A stretch of 64,000 bases of DNA from Streptomyces chrestomyceticus JCM 4735 (GCF_003865135.1 NZ_BHZC01000001.1:7998001-8062000); one strand, 5' to 3'. Shown: positions 16,069 to 24,597, counted from the stretch's first letter. The notes: generated by a model from the sequence alone, not told the origin. Made by a program: numbers and translations.

Positions 16069-18045
16069 ATGTCCAGTACGGGGGAGACCCTGCGCATCCA
16101 GCTCCTGGGGCCTATAAGGGCCTGGCGGCACGGCAGGGAGCTGCACACCGGACCGCCCAAGCAACGCGCCGTGCTGGGCCTGCTGGCCAGCCGCGCGGGC
16201 GAAGTCGTGTGTGTGGAGCACATCATCGACGCCGTCTGGGGGACCGACACCCCGCAGAGCGCCGCCAACGGCGTGCACACCTACGTGGCCGGTCTGCGCC
16301 GCGTCCTCGACCCGGGACGGGGCAGGCGGGGCACCAGCTCGGTCCTGACCTCGGCCGCCGGCGGCTACTGCCTGAGTGTGGCCGCCGAGGACGTGGACGC
16401 CACCCTCTTCACCCGGTGTCACACCGCCGCCCGCCGGGCGGCCGCCGAAGGCGACACGGCGAAGGCCCTGACGCTGTACGCGGACGCCCTGGCACGGTGG
16501 CGCGGCGCCGCCTACTCCGGAGTCCCCGGACCGTTCGCCGCCATGGAACGCACCCGGCTGCACGACCTCCGGCTCACGGCCGTCGAGGAGTGGGCCGCGG
16601 GCATGCTGGCCGGCGGACGGTACGCGGAGGCGGTCGCCGAGCTGTCCGCCGCCGTGGCCGAGGAACCGCTGCGCGAACGGCTGCGCTGGCTGCTGATGCT
16701 CGCCCTCTACCGCAGCGACCGGCAGGCCCACGCGCTGTCGGTGTACACCGAGACCCGGCGGCTGCTCAACCGGGAGCTGGGCATCGAGCCCAGCCCCGAG
16801 CTGCGCAGCCTGCACCAGCAGATCCTCACCGGGCGGACGGCACCCGCCGAGGGCCGTCCGGCCCCCGAAGCGCCGTCCGCCGACGCCGAGACGGCCGTGA
16901 CGGCGCCTCCCCGGCCCAACCAGTTGCCCGCGCTGGCCCGGGGGTTCGTCGGCCGCACCACGGAACTGGCCCGGATGGAGCACCTGCTGGACGAGACGTG
17001 CGACCAGCAGGGCGCCACCACCCCCGTCGTCGTCGCGGACGGGGCGGCCGGTGTCGGCAAGACGGCGTTCGTGCTGCGCCTGGCCCACCGGCTGCTGGAC
17101 CGTTTCCCCGACGGCCAGCTCTACGTCGACCTGTGCGGCACCAGCCTCCGCGCCCGGCCGCTGAGCGCCGCGGACGCCCTGGGGCAGTTGCTGCACGGCC
17201 TCGGCGTCGACAGCAGCCACCTCCCCGCCGACCTGGCCGGGCGGGCCTCCCTGTACCGCAGCCTGCTGCACGGCCGGCGCATGCTGGTGGTGCTCGACGA
17301 CGTCCTCAACGCCGACCAGTTGCGCCCGCTCATCCCCCGCGGCCCGTCCTGCCTGCTGGCGACGAGCCGGCAACGGCTGACCGGCCTGGCGGTACGCGAC
17401 GGCGCGCACCTGGTCCGGCTCCGGGCACTGGACGAAGCGGATTCGGTACGGCTGCTGGCCGACCTCAGCGGCGGCCGGCTGCACGGCCACGACCCGGTCG
17501 CCCGGCGGCTCGTACGGCTGTGCGGCGGGTTACCGCTGGCCCTGCGCATCGCCGCCGAACAACTGGCCGCGAGCCCGGACGTGTCACCGGCCTCGCTGGC
17601 CGAGCAGTACGGCGCCGAGCGCGGCCGGCTCGACCGACTCGCCGTGGAGGACGACGCCGCAGCCAGCGTGCGCACCGTCTTCGAGACGTCGTACCTGGCG
17701 CTGCCCGCCGAGGCGGCGCGGATGTTCCGCTACCTGGGCCTCTACCGGGGCGGCACGATCACGGTCGGCTGCGCCGCGGCGCTCGCCGGCACCGGCCGGG
17801 ACACCGCCCGCCGGCTGCTCGACCTGCTGGTCGACAGCCACTTGCTGGAGGAGGTGCACCGGCAGACGTACCGGTTCCACGACCTGATCCGGATCTTCGC
17901 GGCGGAGTGCGCCGAGCGGGAGTCGCAGCCGTTGCGCGAGGCGGCCCTGACCCGGGTGCTGGAGGCGGAGCAGTGGGTGTCCGGGCCGCTGACGGAGCCG
18001 GCCGCCGGCCGTGACACCGCCTGGGCCGGCGCCGCGCCCGCGTGA
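16069..18045 (+). CDS. SARP/AfsR-type transcriptional activator with NB-ARC ATPase
   Basis: A 658-residue regulator. It has an N-terminal OmpR-like winged-helix DNA-binding domain (about 5-100, IQLLGPIRAWRHGRELHTGPPKQRAVLGLLA), a bacterial transcriptional activation domain (about 105-250, ending RELGIEPSPELRSLHQQIL) and an NB-ARC-type ATPase with Walker A GAAGVGKTAF near 325 and GGLPLALRIAA. It lacks the TPR tail of full AfsR. Such proteins are pathway-specific activators of antibiotic clusters. AGGAGG precedes ATG 16069. A TTA codon at 17530-17532 would make it dependent on the bldA tRNA. Its position between the two arms suggests it controls both, which is inference. Confidence 0.9.
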   Translation: MSSTGETLRIQLLGPIRAWRHGRELHTGPPKQRAVLGLLASRAGEVVCVEHIIDAVWGTDTPQSAANGVHTYVAGLRRVLDPGRGRRGTSSVLTSAAGGYCLSVAAEDVDATLFTRCHTAARRAAAEGDTAKALTLYADALARWRGAAYSGVPGPFAAMERTRLHDLRLTAVEEWAAGMLAGGRYAEAVAELSAAVAEEPLRERLRWLLMLALYRSDRQAHALSVYTETRRLLNRELGIEPSPELRSLHQQILTGRTAPAEGRPAPEAPSADAETAVTAPPRPNQLPALARGFVGRTTELARMEHLLDETCDQQGATTPVVVADGAAGVGKTAFVLRLAHRLLDRFPDGQLYVDLCGTSLRARPLSAADALGQLLHGLGVDSSHLPADLAGRASLYRSLLHGRRMLVVLDDVLNADQLRPLIPRGPSCLLATSRQRLTGLAVRDGAHLVRLRALDEADSVRLLADLSGGRLHGHDPVARRLVRLCGGLPLALRIAAEQLAASPDVSPASLAEQYGAERGRLDRLAVEDDAAASVRTVFETSYLALPAEAARMFRYLGLYRGGTITVGCAAALAGTGRDTARRLLDLLVDSHLLEEVHRQTYRFHDLIRIFAAECAERESQPLREAALTRVLEAEQWVSGPLTEPAAGRDTAWAGAAPA

Positions 18046-18057
18046 CCGGGGGCCGGC

Positions 18058-18087
18058 GGTGCCGCGGGGAGCCCTCCCCGCGGCACC
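18058..18087. terminator. Terminator between the convergent SARP and P450 genes
   Basis: A perfect 13-bp stem (18058-18070 with 18075-18087) and 4-nt loop lie between the SARP stop and the P450 stop, which face each other. It separates the + strand left arm from the - strand polyketide arm. Confidence 0.8.
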
Positions 18088-18132
18088 GGCCGTGCCCGGT
18101 CCGGGCCGCGACCGGTCCGGGCCGCCGGCGCG

Positions 18133-19332
18133 TCAGGCGGCGCCGAAGCGGACCGGCAGGTGGTGCGGCCCCCGGACCAGGATGCCGTGCCGCCACGGCA
18201 CCTGGTGCGGGTCCGCGTCCAGCGCCAGCCGCGGACAGCGCTCCAGGAGGCTGCGGATCGCGATCCGGGCCTCCATCCGGGCCAGCGGCGCGCCCAGGCA
18301 GTGGTGGACACCGTGGCCGAAGGCGACGTGGCCGGCGGTGGGGCGGCGGATGTCGAAGCGGTCCGGGTCGGTGAAGCGCGCCCCGTCCCGGTTGGCGGCG
18401 TTGAGGTCCACCATCACCGCCTCGCCGCGTTCGATGCGGCGGCCGCCCATCTCCATGGGCTCGACGGCGAACCGGAACGTCGCGCTCTCGACCGCCCCGT
18501 CGTAGCGCAGCATCTCCTCCACCGCGCCGTCCAGCAGCGAGAAGTCGGCGCGCAGGTCCGCCAGTTGGTCCGGGTGCTCCAGCAGGGCGCAGACCCCGTT
18601 GCCGATGAGGTTGGTGGTGGTCTCGTGCCCCGCCACGATCACCAGGAAGACGGTACCCATCAGCTCGTCCAGCGAGAGGCGGTCGCCCTCCTCGTCGACG
18701 GTGCGGATGAGGGCGCTCAGCAGGTCCTCGCCGGGACGGCTGCGCTTCTCCGCGACCAGGGCGGCGATGAACTTCGCGGCGTCGGCGGCCGCCGCGCGCC
18801 GTACCGCCGGGTCCGGTGCGGAGATCGCCGCGTCGGCCCAGCGGCGTACCTCCGCCTGGTCCAGGAACGGCACGCCCATCAGTTCGCAGATCACCGAGAT
18901 GGGCAGCGGGAACGAGAACGCGTCCACCAGGTCGGCCCGGCCGTCCGGCGCGGCGAGCATCTTGTCCAGCAGCTCGTCCGTGATCTCCTGCACGCGGGGG
19001 CGCAGCGCCTCGATGCGCCGCGGGGTGAACTCCCGCGCCACCAGCTTGCGCAGCCGGGTGTGCTGCGGCGGGTCGGAGTTCATCATGTGGCTGCCCGAGG
19101 GACTGCTGATCGGGAAGTCCGCCGCGGCGTTCTTCCACTGCTTGGACAGCCGGGGGTCGGTGAGCGCGGCACGGGCCTCGGCGTGGCCCACGACGAGCCA
19201 CACCTCGGCGCCCTCGGGCATCCACACCCGGTGCACCGGGCCCTGGGCCCGCAGCCGTTCGTAGGTCGGGTAGGGGTCCCGGGCGAAGTCGTCGCCGAGC
19301 GCGGCGAGGTCGAGAGGGGCTTCGGTGGCCAA
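18133..19332 (-). CDS. Cytochrome P450 monooxygenase
   Basis: A 399-residue soluble bacterial P450. The I-helix oxygen-binding motif is AGHETT (about 238), the K-helix ExxR is EMLR (about 283) and the heme loop is FGHGVHHCLG with the Cys ligand near 347. Its size and motifs are those of the macrolide-tailoring CYP107-like group. It is the last gene of the - strand operon, 71 bp after the epoxide hydrolase, and probably hydroxylates or epoxidises the polyketide; the site cannot be predicted. No ferredoxin or reductase partner is in the window. Confidence 0.92.
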   Translation of the reverse strand: MATEAPLDLAALGDDFARDPYPTYERLRAQGPVHRVWMPEGAEVWLVVGHAEARAALTDPRLSKQWKNAAADFPISSPSGSHMMNSDPPQHTRLRKLVAREFTPRRIEALRPRVQEITDELLDKMLAAPDGRADLVDAFSFPLPISVICELMGVPFLDQAEVRRWADAAISAPDPAVRRAAAADAAKFIAALVAEKRSRPGEDLLSALIRTVDEEGDRLSLDELMGTVFLVIVAGHETTTNLIGNGVCALLEHPDQLADLRADFSLLDGAVEEMLRYDGAVESATFRFAVEPMEMGGRRIERGEAVMVDLNAANRDGARFTDPDRFDIRRPTAGHVAFGHGVHHCLGAPLARMEARIAIRSLLERCPRLALDADPHQVPWRHGILVRGPHHLPVRFGAA

Positions 19333-19403
19333 GGTGTCTCCTCGGTAGGGGCCGGAGGCCGGGCGGCGGGGGCCTGAGGTTCAGGCGGCAGGGACGTCCG
19401 CGG

Positions 19404-20354
19404 TCAGGCGAGGGAGCGGAGGAAGTCGAGCAGCGCGGCGTTGACGGCGTCGGGACGCTCCTGCTGGAGCCAGTGGCCCGCGCCCCGGACGACCACCGGG
19501 TCGCGGTGGTGCGGGGCCGTGCCGGACAGCGCGGGCACGATCCCGTCGTCGCCGGGGAAGGCCCGGTCGCGGTCGCCCACCACGTACAGGGCCGGTACCT
19601 CGATACGGGCGCCCTCCCACGCGGCGGTGAGTTCCCAGTTGCGGTCGAGGTTGCGGTACCAGTTGAGGCCCCCGGTGAAGCCGGAGCGGCCGAACGCGGT
19701 CACGTACGCGGCGATGTCCTCCTCGGTCAGCCAGCCGGGCAGCGGGTCGGGGTCGGCCGCGAGGTCCAGGAAACCGCCGCCCGGCGGTACCAGGGGCGGC
19801 GCCGGGGGCTGCGGGCGGTCGCCGGAGGCACCGTAGAGCAGGCGCCGGAACGTGCGGTCCAGGTCCTTGCCGAACTCGGCCTCCGCGACGCCGGGTTCCT
19901 CGAAGTAGTTCCAGTAGAACCGGCCGCCGGTCTTCTCCCGCGTACTGAGCAGCGGGGGCACCGGGCCGCGGGGCATCGGCAGGATGCTCAGCCCGGCCAC
20001 CGCGCGTACCACGTCCGGCCGCAGCAGCGCGCTCTGCCAGGCGACCAGGGCTCCCCAGTCGTGCCCGACCACGACCGCCCGTTCCTCGCCCAGCGCCTTG
20101 ACCAGCCCGACCACATCGCCGGCCAGGTGCAGGATGGAGTACGCCTCCGGAGCGGCCGGGCGGTCACTGTCGCCGTAACCGCGCTGGTCGGGCGCGACGA
20201 CCCGGAACCCGGCCTCGGCCAGGGGGCTCAGTTGGTGGCGCCAGGCGTACCAGAACTCCGGAAAGCCGTGCAGCAGCAGGACGAGGGGGCCTTCTCCCTC
20301 CTCGGCCAGATGCAGCCGGAGACCGTTGACTTCGACCGTGCGGTGCTGGGGCAT
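19404..20354 (-). CDS. Epoxide hydrolase, alpha/beta-hydrolase fold
   Basis: A 316-residue protein of the soluble epoxide hydrolase family. The oxyanion motif is HGFPEFWYAWRHQ (about 30), the nucleophile Asp is in VVGHDWGA (about 99) and the catalytic His is in GAGHW near the C terminus. The use of Asp rather than Ser in the nucleophile elbow separates it from lipases and haloperoxidases (haloalkane dehalogenases share it). It directly follows a MonCI-like FAD epoxidase in the same operon, so the pair could form and open an epoxide on the polyketide to a diol or ether. GGAAGGGAG precedes ATG 20354. Confidence 0.87.
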   Translation of the reverse strand: MPQHRTVEVNGLRLHLAEEGEGPLVLLLHGFPEFWYAWRHQLSPLAEAGFRVVAPDQRGYGDSDRPAAPEAYSILHLAGDVVGLVKALGEERAVVVGHDWGALVAWQSALLRPDVVRAVAGLSILPMPRGPVPPLLSTREKTGGRFYWNYFEEPGVAEAEFGKDLDRTFRRLLYGASGDRPQPPAPPLVPPGGGFLDLAADPDPLPGWLTEEDIAAYVTAFGRSGFTGGLNWYRNLDRNWELTAAWEGARIEVPALYVVGDRDRAFPGDDGIVPALSGTAPHHRDPVVVRGAGHWLQQERPDAVNAALLDFLRSLA

Positions 20355-20409
20355 GTCGCTCCCTTCCAGGGGTGGGGTGTGGCGTCGGGGCGTGTCCGTA
20401 GGCGGGCGT

Positions 20410-21813
20410 TCAGGCGTCCCGAGGGGCCAGCGGGTCGGCGGGGCCGGGGTGCCCCGTGGTCCGGCGGCTCCGCCCGAGCAGCGCCGGGACCAGCACCCGG
20501 GGTGCGGCCAGCGATGTCGCCGGCCGGGCCAGGGCGATGACGTCGACCAGCGAGCGCGCCACGGCCGGGTCGGTGGTGGCGGCGCGCGTCACGCGGTCGG
20601 CGTACGCGTTCTGTGCCCGGGCCGCCGCCGAGAGGCGGGGGCCGATCACGGAGGGGTGGCGCAGGTCGTCGCCGACGGAGAGCTGCCAGGCCGTCTCGGC
20701 GGCCCGGGTGACCGCGCGCTGGACGCGCCCGGCGACGCCGGGGATGTTGCCGTACTGGCGCAGCAGGTCCCGCAGCGCCGCCACGCCGAACGCCGCCACC
20801 GTCATGCCGTGCGCGTGCGAGGGGTTCAGGACGCAGGCGGCGTCGCCCAGCGCCACGAACCCTTCCGGGTGCCGGGGGAGGCGGTCGAAGCGCAGCCGCC
20901 GGTTGACCAGGCGGCGGAAGCCCCGGCTAGGTCCCAGCGGAGCCGCGTCGGCCAGCAGCTCGGCCAGGGCCGGGTGGGGCAGCCGCTTGGTGAAGTCGAG
21001 GAACGCGTCGTCGTCCGCCGGGGGTTCGGAGCCGCGCATGCCGATCACCGTCGCCGACCACCGGCCGTCCTCCAGGGGCAGCAGCACGCCGCCGGTGGCG
21101 TCCCCGGTGACGTTGGCGATCATGACGATGCCCGGCGTACGGCGATGCCGCTCGGGCGACGGGCGGAACAGCCGGGTGGCGTAGGCGGTGCCCGCGTCGA
21201 TCACCTCGTCGGGGACCGCCGGCAGTCCGATGCCCGCCAGCCAGGTCTCGACGTGCGAGGAGCGGCCGGTGGCCGCCACCACGAGGCTCGCCCCGACCGA
21301 CGTGGACCGGCCCGTACCGCGCTCGCGCACCCGGGCGCCCGTCACCCGCTCCGCGTCGCCGAGCAGGCCCTCCACCTCGGTGTGCGGCAGCAGGCGGACC
21401 CGCGGGTTCCGCAGGACCTCGCGGCGTACCACCCAGTCGAGCAGGTCGCGCCCGCAGGACACCACGAACTCCTCGTGCCACACCCGGGGCAGCCAGCCGA
21501 ACTTGGTCAGGAAGGCCACGTCGCCGGGCGCGCTCAGCAGATGGGCACCCGCCTCGGCCCAGGCCGCCAGAGTGCCCGGCAGCAGCTCTTCGACCGTACG
21601 GGCACCGGCACCCATCAGCAGGTGCGACTGGCGCGCCTGGGGCAGCCCCTTGCGGGGTTCGGGACCGTCGGGCGGGACGTCGCGCTCCACGACGGTCACG
21701 GAGTCCATGTACTGGGCCAGCACCTGCGCCGTCAGCATGCCGGCGAACCCGCCGCCGAGGACGAGGCCGTGCTGACCGACTGTGTCTGAACCCCGGCCGG
21801 GCCGTGTCGGCAT
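20410..21813 (-). CDS. FAD-dependent epoxidase/monooxygenase, MonCI/Lsd18-like
   Basis: A 467-residue class A flavoprotein. The N terminus has the Rossmann motif GLVLGGGFAGMLTAQVL and then ERDVPPDGPEPRKGLPQARQSHLLMGAG, which strongly recalls the polyether epoxidases MonCI and Lsd18 and related FAD monooxygenases. The second FAD motif is FVALGDAACVLNPSHAHGMTVAAFG. GAGAGGAG precedes ATG 21813; an in-frame extension to 22059 has no such site. Likely role: epoxidation of an alkene in the polyketide, followed by the adjacent epoxide hydrolase. Hydroxylation is the alternative. It is not a halogenase: the WxWxIP motif is absent. Confidence 0.8.
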   Translation of the reverse strand: MPTRPGRGSDTVGQHGLVLGGGFAGMLTAQVLAQYMDSVTVVERDVPPDGPEPRKGLPQARQSHLLMGAGARTVEELLPGTLAAWAEAGAHLLSAPGDVAFLTKFGWLPRVWHEEFVVSCGRDLLDWVVRREVLRNPRVRLLPHTEVEGLLGDAERVTGARVRERGTGRSTSVGASLVVAATGRSSHVETWLAGIGLPAVPDEVIDAGTAYATRLFRPSPERHRRTPGIVMIANVTGDATGGVLLPLEDGRWSATVIGMRGSEPPADDDAFLDFTKRLPHPALAELLADAAPLGPSRGFRRLVNRRLRFDRLPRHPEGFVALGDAACVLNPSHAHGMTVAAFGVAALRDLLRQYGNIPGVAGRVQRAVTRAAETAWQLSVGDDLRHPSVIGPRLSAAARAQNAYADRVTRAATTDPAVARSLVDVIALARPATSLAAPRVLVPALLGRSRRTTGHPGPADPLAPRDA

Positions 21814-21883
21814 ACCGGTCTCCTCTCTGGGGGTGGTGCGTGGCTTGCGGTTCGTGGTGCGCGAAGGGTCTGGGTGGCGCGGG

Positions 21884-23137
21884 TCAGCGGGCCGGACCGG
21901 CCAGCTCCAGCCGGCCGTCCGCGCGCCGCAGGACCGGTGTCCCGGACCGCAGCAGCGCCGGATGGCCCGGCAGCCCCGGGTGGCCCGTGGGTGATGCCGC
22001 CCGGCCGGGCCGGTGGATCGTGTCGAAGGGCAGCGCCGGTCCCTTGGCGCACAGTTCACCCGCGCGCCGGGCGGGCAGTGCGCGGTGGTTCCCGTCCAGC
22101 ACCCGGATGCGGACGTCCGGCGCCGGACGTCCGATCACCCGCTCGTCCAGGGCGTCTTCCGAGGACGTGATGTCCCGTACGGTCCAGGGGAAGGCCCCGC
22201 CGCCCGGGGCGAACTCCGCCCGCAACGGCGTCGCGGGCAGCGCCGCGAAGTGCCGGGCGGCCAGCCCACTGGGCACGGCGCCGCCGAGGAGTTGCACGAG
22301 CCGGGGCCGTATGGGCAGACCCGCCGTCAGCTCGGCGTACTCCTCGGGGCTCGACACCACGACGCTCGTCCGGGCGGAGACGGGCACCGTAGCCCCGGGA
22401 GCGGGCAGCGCGTACAGCGTGCCGCCGCAGGCGACCGCCCACCACAGGGCGGACAGCGCGTGCGGTGTGCCCGGCGGCCCGCTCACGGACACCTGGCGCA
22501 CCGGCACCCCGGCCGCGCGGCTCCGCCCGGTGAGGGCCAGTTGCCAGGCGACGTGGTCCGCCAGTTGGCCGGTGACGGAACGGCCGGTGCCGGACACCAG
22601 GAGATGGGCGGCCTCGTGGGGCGCGGAGCGGGGCAGGGCCCGCTCCAGACGGCGGGCCGCCGTCAGCCGCAGGGTCCGCGGGTCGTCGAGGACCAGGACC
22701 GGCCGGTAACGCCACCGGTCCCGGGTGGCGGCGCTGCACACGACGGCCGACGCGCCGGTGAGCGCGGCCACCGCCGTGAGCCGGTGCTCGTCCGTGCCGG
22801 GCGGCACGGGCACGCACACGCCGCCCGCCTTGAGCACCGCGAGCTGCGCCACCAGGGACTGCCGGTGGTCGTCGCAGTGCACGATCACCGGGTCGCCGAG
22901 CTGTACGCCGCCGCGCACCAGCAGGGAGCCGAGCAGGCCCGCCTGTGCGTCGGCCCGGCCGTAGGTGAGCGGGCCGTGCGCGTCCTGCACGGCGACCGCG
23001 CCGGGCCGGCGCAGCGCGGTCACGGCGAAAGCGCCGTCCAGGGTCGTCCGGCCGGCGGTCCGGGGCACCGTGGTGCCCGGCAACGGCCGGACGGTTGTCG
23101 CAAGGCCGCGTTCGGCCACCATCTGATCAGCGGTCAC
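21884..23137 (-). CDS. Degenerate, truncated adenylation-like protein
   Basis: A 417-residue relative of the N-terminal core of NRPS adenylation domains. A1-A2-like sequence (PLTYGRADAQAGLLGSLLVRGGVQLGD, LAVLKAGGVCVPVPP) is clear. The P-loop is eroded to LLVSGTGRSVTG, the A5 segment to FAPGGG, and the protein ends near the A7/A8 position (SGTPVLRRADGRLELAGPAR) without the C-terminal lid and its catalytic Lys. Only 70 bp separate it from the next gene, so the lid is not hidden by a frameshift. It is probably inactive for adenylation; a scaffold, binding role or relic is possible. GTG 23137 makes a 4-bp overlap with a stop codon in the restored frame of the flavin reductase. Confidence 0.65.
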   Translation of the reverse strand: MTADQMVAERGLATTVRPLPGTTVPRTAGRTTLDGAFAVTALRRPGAVAVQDAHGPLTYGRADAQAGLLGSLLVRGGVQLGDPVIVHCDDHRQSLVAQLAVLKAGGVCVPVPPGTDEHRLTAVAALTGASAVVCSAATRDRWRYRPVLVLDDPRTLRLTAARRLERALPRSAPHEAAHLLVSGTGRSVTGQLADHVAWQLALTGRSRAAGVPVRQVSVSGPPGTPHALSALWWAVACGGTLYALPAPGATVPVSARTSVVVSSPEEYAELTAGLPIRPRLVQLLGGAVPSGLAARHFAALPATPLRAEFAPGGGAFPWTVRDITSSEDALDERVIGRPAPDVRIRVLDGNHRALPARRAGELCAKGPALPFDTIHRPGRAASPTGHPGLPGHPALLRSGTPVLRRADGRLELAGPAR

Positions 23138-23798
23138 TGTGCTTCCTCGGGGTCGGGGCCGAGCTCAGCTTCGCCGGACGCTCTGGCGAAATTCTTGACG
23201 GCACCGAGGACGCCACCGGGGACGCCGTCCGGGACGCCACCGGGGACGCCGTCCGGGACGGCACCGGGGACGGCACCGGGGCGGGCTCCGGCCAGGAGGC
23301 GTAGGCGCGCAGCCCGTACAGCAGCGGCCGCTGGAGCCGGATCGGGGTGACCACGTCGACCTTGCCGAGCACCACGGTGTGGTCGCCGACCACCTGGGTG
23401 CTGAGCACGGAGCAGTCGGCGATGGTGTGCGACGCGTACGTCAGATGGGGCCCGGCCGCGCCGGCCGGGGCGCGCCAGACCACCCGTTCGAACCGGTCCG
23501 GGGCGCCGGAGGCGAACAGTTCGGCCGTCGGCCGGGCCTGCGCGTGCAGCAGGTTCACGGCGAACTGGCCGCTGTCGCTCACCGCCTCCAGCGTGGGGCT
23601 GCCGCAGCGCAGGCAGACCAGCAGCACCGGCGGGTCGAGCGAGACGCTGCACAGCGAGGTGCAGGTCATGCCCCAGTGGGCGCCGTCGCGGGCCGACGTG
23701 GTGATGATGGAGACCCCGGTGGGGAAGGCCGCCATGAGGGTGCGCAGGTCGGCGGGCGGGCCGTCGTCGCCCGTGAGGCCGGCCGGTTCGGTCGTCAT
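23127..23798 (-). CDS. Flavin reductase (FMN/FAD:NAD(P)H), probable halogenase partner
   Basis: A 223-residue flavin reductase-like protein (HpaC/PrnF family). AAFPTGVSIITT, GMTCTSLCSVSLDPPVLLVCL and GQFAVNLL form the flavin-binding core; the domain ends near YGLRAYASW. It would supply FADH2 to the two halogenases and perhaps to the FAD monooxygenase. The C-terminal tail is a tetrapeptide repeat encoded by seven 12-bp units. As read, it ends at 23127 with 11 bp of overlap. If one base is missing in the repeat, the tail becomes a GxVP repeat followed by an acidic end, stopping at 23134 in a classic GTGA overlap with the next gene. I think the latter is likely but not certain. Confidence 0.82.
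   Translation of the reverse strand: MTTEPAGLTGDDGPPADLRTLMAAFPTGVSIITTSARDGAHWGMTCTSLCSVSLDPPVLLVCLRCGSPTLEAVSDSGQFAVNLLHAQARPTAELFASGAPDRFERVVWRAPAGAAGPHLTYASHTIADCSVLSTQVVGDHTVVLGKVDVVTPIRLQRPLLYGLRAYASWPEPAPVPSPVPSRTASPVASRTASPVASSVPSRISPERPAKLSSAPTPRKHSDR
23199..23282. repeat. Seven tandem 12-bp units in the flavin reductase 3' end
   Basis: Units alternate among CGCCACCGGGGA, CGCCGTCCGGGA and CGGCACCGGGG(A/C), beginning with CGGCACCGAGGA at 23199. The 12-bp period preserves frame, so the array encodes a flexible tetrapeptide-repeat tail. It is a natural place for copy-number variation or a small sequence error. Confidence 0.9.
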
Positions 23799-23799
23799 G

Positions 23800-24597
23800 T
23801 CATGCCCTCTCGTAAGTGACGGCGGTTGCCGGGACGGCGGACGGCGGTGCCGGTACGTGCGTGCGCACCTCGTCGACCAGCAGGGCGGCGAACTCCTCGA
23901 ACCCGTCCGCGAACAGTCCGAAGTGACCGCCGGTCAGCGTGCGCTGTCCGGACCGGCCGGTGGTCTGCCGCGCCCAGGCGGCGAGGGCCGCCGGGGGAGC
24001 GAGCGGATCGGCCGCCCCGCCGAAGGCGGTCAGGGGCGCGGTCAGCGGCCCCCGGGAGGCGTCGGCGCGGTAGCCGTCCAGTGCCCACAGGTCGTTGCGG
24101 ATGAGCCGCAGGAACCGGCGGCGGACGGCGGGATACGCGTCCAGCCGCGCCGGCAGGCCGCCCACCCGGGCCAGGGCGCGGCTCAGTTCCTCGTCCGTGC
24201 CGCGCGGGTCGAGCCAGGGCACCGGCACCCGGCCGCCCGGCGCGACGCGTCCCGAGACACCGAGCCAGGCGACCGGGACGCCCCGCTCCCGCAGGGCGTG
24301 GGCGGTCTCGAAGGCCACCACCGCGCCCAGGCTGTGGCCGAACAGCGCGAGCGGTGTGCCGTCGGCCCACGGCAGCAGGTCTTCCGCCAGTTCCTTGACG
24401 GCGCCGGGCAGATCCCACGGCAGGGGCGCGGCCTCGCCGGTCGCCCGCTCCGGGAGGTCGGCGAGCAGGACGTCCCAGTCCACCGGGAGTTTCCGGCCGA
24501 GCGGGTGGTACGCGGCGGCCGAACCCCCGGCGTGGTGGAACACCGCCAGCCGTACGGCGGGGTCGGCCGGCCGCCGGGGCCGCACGAAGGGGGTCAT
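23800..24597 (-). CDS. Type II thioesterase
   Basis: A 265-residue external thioesterase: LAVFHHAGGSAAAYHPL near the N terminus, catalytic Ser in LFGHSLGA, His in LTGGHFGLF. ATG 24597 overlaps the stop of the terminal PKS by 4 bp, so it is translationally coupled to it. The usual role is proofreading of carrier proteins. Because PKS-3 has no TE domain, this enzyme is also the best local candidate for product release. It is a second copy of the family; the other accompanies the NRPS at 8044-8847. Confidence 0.88.
   Translation of the reverse strand: MTPFVRPRRPADPAVRLAVFHHAGGSAAAYHPLGRKLPVDWDVLLADLPERATGEAAPLPWDLPGAVKELAEDLLPWADGTPLALFGHSLGAVVAFETAHALRERGVPVAWLGVSGRVAPGGRVPVPWLDPRGTDEELSRALARVGGLPARLDAYPAVRRRFLRLIRNDLWALDGYRADASRGPLTAPLTAFGGAADPLAPPAALAAWARQTTGRSGQRTLTGGHFGLFADGFEEFAALLVDEVRTHVPAPPSAVPATAVTYERA

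Noticed and set aside
1..18000. Iron box (IdeR/DmdR) or Zur box controlling the yersiniabactin-like genes
   Set aside because: No sequence resembling TTAGGTTAGGCTAACCTAA or a Zur palindrome was found by eye in the intergenic gaps; promoters may lie left of the window.
20410..21813. A third flavin halogenase
   Set aside because: The FAD protein lacks the WxWxIP motif and matches MonCI-like epoxidases at its N terminus.
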